In this document: positions 7,144-11,618 of the stretch, in pieces
Numbering within the stretch: the stretch's first letter is position 1
How the letters are laid out: the number at the start of each line of letters is the position of its first letter
NCBI GenBank assembly: GCA_964628985.1
Contig: CAZVNJ010000065.1
Coordinates: 1 to 11,618 of the forward strand
Reading direction: 5' to 3'
Length of the DNA stretch: 11,618 nucleotides
From: SURF-43 sp964628985
GTDB taxonomy: Bacteria > Chloroflexota > Dehalococcoidia > UBA2979
Translations under genes and position numbers: made by a program
Notes under the pieces: model-generated
The model's input: only the letters and a program-made list of their open reading frames with translations
What the model was told of the DNA's origin: nothing
The model's database searches: none

Positions 7144-8223
7144 CTACGACCAGCCGAGGACGTGCTCGACGTCCTCGATGCGTGCGGAGGACTGGTGGAT
7201 CGAGGCCTCCACAGTCATCGCCGTGTCTGGATCCTTCAGCCCATGGCCCGTGAGAATACAGACAGCGATCTTCCCTTGCAGGTTGACACCGCCGCGCTGG
7301 CGCTTGATCAACCCCGCCACGCTCGCCGCAGAGGCTGGCTCGCAGAACAGCCCCTCCTCCGCTGCGAGGCGACGGTAGGCCTCGAGGATCTCGTCGTCGG
7401 TGACAGCCGAGATCTGGCCACCGGACGCGTCTCGCGCGTGTACCGCGCCGTCCCACGAGGCCGGATTGCCGATCCGGATCGCCGTCGCGATCGTCTCCGG
7501 ATGCTCCACCGGGTGCCCGAGCACCAGCGGGGCAGCACCCGCTGCCTGGAACCCCCACATCTGCGGGAGCAGCGTCGTCTTCTCTGACCGGTGGTACTCC
7601 TCGAAGCCCCTCCAGTACGCCGTGATGTTCCCTGCATTCCCCACCGGGATACACAGCAGGTCAGGCGCATCGCCGAGGTCGTCCACGATCTCGAACGACG
7701 CTGTCTTCTGACCTTCGATGCGGTACTGGCTGACGGAGTTCACGACCGCGACGGGATGATGTTCGCCCAGGTCGCGCACGATGTTCAGCGCGTCGTCGAA
7801 GGACCCCTGGATCTGCACGATCTCCGCGCCGTGCACCACCGCCTGCGCCAGTTTGCCCATCGCGATCTTGCCCGCGGGGACGATCACGTACGCCTTCAGC
7901 CCGTGACGCACCGCATAGGCCGCCGCCGAGGCGGACGTGTTTCCGGTGGAGGCGCAGATGATCGCCCGCGCGCCCTCCTCCACTGCCTTCGCAACGACCA
8001 TGACCATCCCACGGTCCTTGAACGACCCCGTGGGGTTGAGGTACTCGAGCTTGAAGTAGAGCCCCTCAAGGCCCAATTCCCCCTCAAGGATCCGGGAACG
8101 CACCAGCGGCGTCCCGCCCTCGCCCAGCGTCACCATTGGCGTACGGTCCGTCACCGGCAGCCGGTCGCGGTACCGCTCCAGGATGAAGCGACCTCCGTGC
8201 GTCGATGCCGGTGCCTGCGTCAC
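7144..8223 (-). CDS. thrC: Threonine synthase
   Basis: ThrC uses pyridoxal phosphate to convert O-phospho-L-homoserine to L-threonine and phosphate. The protein is 359 residues, the shorter threonine synthase type without the long N-terminal extension of the E. coli/yeast class. Recognisable elements are GEGGTPL (34-40), the PLP-lysine segment NPTGSFKDRG (63-72, with Lys69 as the Schiff-base lysine), STGNTSASAAAYA (92-104), the phosphate-binding loop PVGNAGNI (193-200), EPASAA (295-300) and TGHGLKD (325-331). The start is GTG 8223, overlapping the TGA stop of the coiled-coil gene as GTGA, with GGGAG about 8 nt upstream; this implies translational coupling. It is the last gene of the foldase-hom-coiled-coil-thrC unit. 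The homoserine kinase that makes its substrate is not encoded in the window. Other fold-type II PLP enzymes (threonine dehydratase) are less likely given the loop motifs and the hom linkage. Confidence 0.95.
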   Translation of the reverse strand: MTQAPASTHGGRFILERYRDRLPVTDRTPMVTLGEGGTPLVRSRILEGELGLEGLYFKLEYLNPTGSFKDRGMVMVVAKAVEEGARAIICASTGNTSASAAAYAVRHGLKAYVIVPAGKIAMGKLAQAVVHGAEIVQIQGSFDDALNIVRDLGEHHPVAVVNSVSQYRIEGQKTASFEIVDDLGDAPDLLCIPVGNAGNITAYWRGFEEYHRSEKTTLLPQMWGFQAAGAAPLVLGHPVEHPETIATAIRIGNPASWDGAVHARDASGGQISAVTDDEILEAYRRLAAEEGLFCEPASAASVAGLIKRQRGGVNLQGKIAVCILTGHGLKDPDTAMTVEASIHQSSARIEDVEHVLGWS

Positions 8224-9290
8224 AGCGGTTGCTCCCGTCCGGGATCCTCGAGCTGCTCGTCCATGCGCGTGAGCAGCGCACGCGAGATCCGGATCTCGCG
8301 CTCGATCTCCTCGATGTGCCGCCGTGCGCTCTCCTCGCCCGCACGCAACTGCCGGCGCAGGTGCTCCAGCACCACGTCACGCTGAGACTCGATCCGCTCC
8401 AGGAGCGCGCGCCGGTCCTCGCTCGCCCCGGACTGCGTCCGTCCCAGCACCGCGTGCTCCTCGGCCAGCGCACTCTGCGCCCGGCGCACCTCTTCGATCG
8501 TCTCCTCCACCGTGTTCAGGCGGTCCTCGACACGGGCGCGCGTTACGCGCTGCTGCTCCAGCACCTCAAGCAGCGCACCCTCCCGGTCCCGGATCGTGCG
8601 CACCGCCGCGACCTCGTCGTCCATGCGGCGCTGGTCCGCCTGCAGCGTCCGCACGCGCGCTTCGATCCCTTCCACCAGCCCAAGGATCGGAGCGACCGAG
8701 GAGACGACCCGCGCCACCTCCACGCCGTTGTGCCGCATCTGCTCTTCGAGCGCGCCGAGACGGCGCTCCACCGCCTCCAGGCGCGAGGAATGGTCGCGGT
8801 CGTCTCGCTCCCGCTCCGCCGACTCTTCGAGGAGAGACCGCTGGCGGGCGAGGACTGCTGCGTCGCGACCGCTGGCGTCGTCCAACTGCGTGACAATCTG
8901 GCTCAGCACGCGCTGCAGTTCCTGCTGCGTCTCCGCCTCGCGCTCTTCGGCGCGCGCCAGCTGCGCCGCGAGGTCCCGCCGCAGCGCCGCCTCTCCCGCG
9001 ATGCGCTCCTCGAGGGCGACCAGTTCCTGGCGCACCTCGCGGGCCACTTCTTGCCCTGCCTCGTGGCGCAGAGTGCGCCCGTCCACCACCTGCAGCGTCT
9101 CTACGACGCGGGCCGTCTCCTCCTGCTGCGCCCGGAGCGAGTGTTGGAGCATCGTGATCTCTCGCGTGAGCGACTCGATCCGCTGCTGCGCGCGCTGGAT
9201 CTCGTCCCCGATCCACGTCCCCTGCCCGGGAAGCGGTGACGGAAGCGCGGGCGAGGAGGCGCCCGCCTCGGTCCCGTCTTGCGGGGCCAT
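8220..9290 (-). CDS. Long coiled-coil protein of unknown function
   Basis: I do not recognise a family. The 356-residue protein begins with a flexible Pro/Gly/Ser-rich tail (1-25) and is then almost entirely predicted alpha helix rich in Glu, Arg, Gln, Ala and Leu with heptad-like spacing, for example LTREITMLQHSL (41-52), LEAVERRLGALEEQM (171-185) and HIEEIEREIRIS (325-336). A short hydrophobic stretch with Pro and Gly (189-208, VEVARVVSSVAPILGLVEG region) breaks the coiled coil into two arms of about 150 residues. There is no cysteine, one tryptophan (Trp26), and no signal peptide or membrane segment, so it should be cytoplasmic. The ATG at 9290 lies 5 bp after the hom stop and the TGA stop overlaps the thrC start, so it is co-translated with both enzymes. 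It may be a structural or scaffold protein, but low-complexity coiled coils give misleading similarity and no role can be assigned. Confidence 0.8.
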   Translation of the reverse strand: MAPQDGTEAGASSPALPSPLPGQGTWIGDEIQRAQQRIESLTREITMLQHSLRAQQEETARVVETLQVVDGRTLRHEAGQEVAREVRQELVALEERIAGEAALRRDLAAQLARAEEREAETQQELQRVLSQIVTQLDDASGRDAAVLARQRSLLEESAERERDDRDHSSRLEAVERRLGALEEQMRHNGVEVARVVSSVAPILGLVEGIEARVRTLQADQRRMDDEVAAVRTIRDREGALLEVLEQQRVTRARVEDRLNTVEETIEEVRRAQSALAEEHAVLGRTQSGASEDRRALLERIESQRDVVLEHLRRQLRAGEESARRHIEEIEREIRISRALLTRMDEQLEDPGREQPL

Positions 9291-9295
9291 CGTCG

Positions 9296-10582
9296 TCAGC
9301 CCGCCATCGGCAACACGTTGCCGACCTCGCGCACCACGTCCATCGCTCGGATCGCCGCCACCGCGACCTCCAACGCACCGCCGGAAGCCTGGTGCGTGGT
9401 GAACACCAACTCCGCCGTGCCACCCGCAGTCGCCCGGTCGAACTGGATCACCGAGGCGATCGAGATCTGCTGCTCACCAAGCACCGAGGCGATCCGTGCC
9501 AGCACACCCGGCTGGTCGAGCACCGACACGCGTAGGTAGTACCGCGCCTGGTGCTCTGCAGGCAGCGCCACACGTAGCCGGCGGCGTGGGACGAACGCCA
9601 GCGGCCGGCGCCCCGTCACTACATCCTGTGCCACGTCCAGCACGTCCGCGAGGATCGAGGATGCCGTCGGGCCGGGGCCGGCACCGGGACCCTCGAACAG
9701 CACGCGGCCCACCAGGTCTCCCTCGAACTGCACGGCATTCAGCACGCCGTCGACCTTCGCCAACGGCTCGTTCGCGCCGACGAGCGTCGGCTGCACCGTC
9801 GCAGCGACAGCCCCCCCGATGAGGCGCGCCGAAGCCAGCAACTTGATCACGTACCCAAGCCGCTCGGCGTACGTGATGTCACGCGCCGTAATCGAGGTGA
9901 TCCCCTGCCGCGCCACCTCGTCCGGGTGGATCTCCACGTTGAACGCCAGCCCGCAGAGCACGGCAATCTTGTACGCGGCATCGATCCCAGCCACGTCCGC
10001 CGTCGGGTCAGGCTCCGCGTAGCCCAGCCGCTGCGCCTCGGCCAGCACGTCCGCGTAGTCCGCGCCCTGCTGCGTCATCGCGGTCAGCATGTAGTTGGTG
10101 GTGCCGTTGATGATCGCCGTGATCGCGGAGACTTCGTTCGCAAGCAAGTCGCGCGAGAGCGGCCCAATCACCGGGATGCCGCCACCGACCGAGGCCTCAT
10201 ACAGCAGCCGGACGCCATGGTCGGCTGCGATCTGGAGCAGTTCCGCCCCCGCCTTCGCCATCACCTCCTTGTTCGCCGTGACCACGTGGCGTCCGGAGCG
10301 CAGCGCGGCCTCGATGGCCTCTCGCGCCGGATGCTCACCGCCCATGATCTCGATCACGATCTGCGTGCCGGGATCCCCGAGGACATCCTCCAGCCGTGAG
10401 ACGATCTGCTGGGGGCTCAGCCCGGCGCGCACCCGCGCCGTGTCCCGCACCAGCACCTTGCGCACCTCGATCGGCTTCCCGACCCGCGCCGCATACCGCG
10501 AGGCGCCCGCAGAGAGCGCCGCGATCACTCCGCCGCCGATGTTTCCCGCCCCCAGCAGCGAGACCCCCACCGTGTCGCTCAC
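9296..10582 (-). CDS. hom: Homoserine dehydrogenase with C-terminal ACT domain
   Basis: Hom reduces L-aspartate semialdehyde to L-homoserine with NAD(P)H, the branch point to threonine and methionine. From GTG 10582 the protein is 428 residues, typical for the monofunctional ACT-containing form. The N-terminal Rossmann motif is LLGAGNIGGG (9-18). VTANKE (101-106) and INGTTNYML (158-166) follow. The catalytic segment DVAGIDAAYK carries Asp201 and Lys205, with the same spacing as the yeast catalytic pair. The C-terminal ACT domain starts near YYLRVSVLDQPGVLARIASVL (about 348 onward), which in relatives mediates threonine feedback inhibition. The open frame continues 24 codons upstream, but GTG 10582 overlaps the preceding TAG by one base (TAGTG) and has CAGGG about 6 nt upstream. 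There is no aspartokinase fusion. The stop TGA is 5 bp before the coiled-coil gene. Confidence 0.96.
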   Translation of the reverse strand: MSDTVGVSLLGAGNIGGGVIAALSAGASRYAARVGKPIEVRKVLVRDTARVRAGLSPQQIVSRLEDVLGDPGTQIVIEIMGGEHPAREAIEAALRSGRHVVTANKEVMAKAGAELLQIAADHGVRLLYEASVGGGIPVIGPLSRDLLANEVSAITAIINGTTNYMLTAMTQQGADYADVLAEAQRLGYAEPDPTADVAGIDAAYKIAVLCGLAFNVEIHPDEVARQGITSITARDITYAERLGYVIKLLASARLIGGAVAATVQPTLVGANEPLAKVDGVLNAVQFEGDLVGRVLFEGPGAGPGPTASSILADVLDVAQDVVTGRRPLAFVPRRRLRVALPAEHQARYYLRVSVLDQPGVLARIASVLGEQQISIASVIQFDRATAGGTAELVFTTHQASGGALEVAVAAIRAMDVVREVGNVLPMAG

Positions 10583-11592
10583 TACTGACCCTGGGCCTTC
10601 TGCGATCGACGCGTCGCCTCCGCCACAGCGCGCTCCACGTCGCGCTGAACCCACGCCTTCGCGTTGCCCGACATCATCGAGGGCAGCACCAGCGCCCGCT
10701 CCTGCTCCGCCAGCCAGGCCGTGTACATCCGGTTCGCCACCTGGTCCTTCACCGCGGCGTCGTACTCACGGTCCTCCACGCGCTCGATGGCCTGGGCCAG
10801 GAAGTAACTCCCCGTCCGGTCGTCCAACATGACCTCGGACAGTTCGCCCTGCTTCAGCTCGCGCACCGAGGCGATCCGTTCGGGCAGAGACTGCGGGTCG
10901 AACCACGCCAGATCCGCCTGCGCCGGGTCCGTCACCAGACCGGCGGCCGCCGCCTCGGCCTTGAAGTCCTTGCCCCCGGCCACCGCGTCGCGCAGCGCCT
11001 GCAACTTCTCTCGGTCAGCGTGCGAGACCCCCAGCAGGTGAATTTGCGGCCCCTTCTCCGGGACCTGCGCCTTGAACACCTCGGTCGCCTTCGTGCGCAG
11101 TGCGTCCGCGCGAACAATCTGCTCGTACTCCTCGCGGGAGAGCGGGATGATCCCGAGGTAACGCTCATATGAGGCGCGGAAGGCGTCCTCCGGAATGTCC
11201 TCGGCGACGCCGATGCGCGTCCGGATCGCCTTCTGTAGATCCTCGTCTGAGACGGACACGTTGAGGTCACCCGCTTTCTGGCGGATCACCTCCTCGCGAG
11301 TCAGCGTCGGGATCACCTGCGCCGGATCGAACACCACTGTGGAGTTGGACTCCGCCACCGCCGCAAACTTCGCCCGCACGGCGAGGTCCCGCGCAGAGAA
11401 CCTCCGGTCGCCCACCTGGGCAACTATCTCGCGTGGGGGCAGCACCACGGTCAGGATCACGCCGGCGATGACGATCGCCAGCACCGCGACGCCAACGATC
11501 GCCGAGGCGAGGTATATCCGGCGCTCGACGCGTCCCTCGCTCGCCTGGCGGGCACGCCGGGTCGCCGCGCGGGAGGGGCGGGTCGTGGCCAC
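10582..11592 (-). CDS. Membrane-anchored SurA/PrsA-like peptidyl-prolyl isomerase
   Basis: This is likely an extracytoplasmic foldase helping exported proteins fold. The 336-residue protein has a basic Arg-rich N-terminus (1-25), one membrane segment (about 27-51) and an otherwise soluble body, the N-in anchor topology of foldases. There is no lipobox cysteine, so unlike Bacillus PrsA it is not a lipoprotein; in fact no cysteine occurs at all. A SurA-N-like region runs from about 54 to 175, with VAQVGDRRFSARDLAVR and LTREEVIRQKA. A divergent parvulin-type domain covers about 182-273, with GGKDFKAEAAAAG, AWFDP (229-233), LKQGELSEVM (246-255) and YFLAQAIERVE. The start is GTG 11592 with GAGGGGAG about 6 nt upstream. 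It overlaps hom by one base. Isomerase activity is not certain because the parvulin core is degenerate; a chaperone-only role is possible. Confidence 0.8.
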   Translation of the reverse strand: MATTRPSRAATRRARQASEGRVERRIYLASAIVGVAVLAIVIAGVILTVVLPPREIVAQVGDRRFSARDLAVRAKFAAVAESNSTVVFDPAQVIPTLTREEVIRQKAGDLNVSVSDEDLQKAIRTRIGVAEDIPEDAFRASYERYLGIIPLSREEYEQIVRADALRTKATEVFKAQVPEKGPQIHLLGVSHADREKLQALRDAVAGGKDFKAEAAAAGLVTDPAQADLAWFDPQSLPERIASVRELKQGELSEVMLDDRTGSYFLAQAIERVEDREYDAAVKDQVANRMYTAWLAEQERALVLPSMMSGNAKAWVQRDVERAVAEATRRSQKAQGQ

Positions 11593-11618
11593 GTCACACT
11601 CCCCTCAGCGGACGGGCC

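Noticed and set aside
8205..9402. Long plus-strand open frames opposite the coiled-coil gene (up to 344 codons)
   Set aside because: They are antisense shadows produced by high GC at third codon positions. They lack recognisable domains and are Arg/Pro/Ala-rich, while the minus-strand gene fits its operon junctions exactly.
10583..10654. A 24-codon upstream extension of hom
   Set aside because: It lies inside the foldase gene, and the GTG at 10582 overlapping TAG gives the normal spacing to the Rossmann motif and a ribosome binding site.

Overview
The window is GC-rich and completely packed. All twelve genes lie on the minus strand, so the biological order runs from high to low coordinates. 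There is no sign of mobile DNA, CRISPR arrays or structural RNA genes. The genes look like ordinary chromosomal core genes of a high-GC, probably monoderm bacterium. Ribosomal protein S12 carries a 15-residue insert relative to E. coli S12, of the kind also seen in Bacillus, and actinobacterial S12 as I remember it lacks it. I lean towards Chloroflexota or a neighbouring lineage, but this is an inference from a few proteins.

Region A (11592 to 7144) is a tightly coupled four-gene unit: a membrane-anchored SurA/PrsA-like foldase, homoserine dehydrogenase (hom), a 356-residue coiled-coil protein of unknown role, and threonine synthase (thrC). Junctions are a 1-nt overlap, a 5-bp gap and a 4-bp GTGA overlap. 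Hom and ThrC are two steps of threonine synthesis. The homoserine kinase (thrB) expected between them is absent, and the coiled-coil gene occupies that slot.

Region B (7062 to 3804) holds GTP cyclohydrolase I (folE), a GT4 glycosyltransferase resembling MshA, a PIG-L/LmbE zinc deacetylase, and a GNAT acetyltransferase closely resembling AAC(6')-Ii. The last three form a set of amino-sugar chemistries (sugar transfer, N-deacetylation, N-acylation) used in mycothiol/bacillithiol and 2-deoxystreptamine aminoglycoside pathways. This is the most interesting functional grouping in the window, although its substrate is unknown.

Region C (3803 to 1) is the str operon in canonical order, rpsL-rpsG-fusA-tuf, with tuf cut by the window edge. 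It has a clear sigma-70-type promoter (TTGACA, 17 bp, CAGAAT) and a leader of roughly 190 nt with several stable inverted repeats and a possible 16-codon upstream ORF.

A genome-scale oddity runs through all regions. Of the eleven stop codons visible, nine are TAG, two are TGA and none is TAA, including in ribosomal protein genes. TAG is normally the rarest bacterial stop. GTG is a frequent start codon, used even by rpsL.
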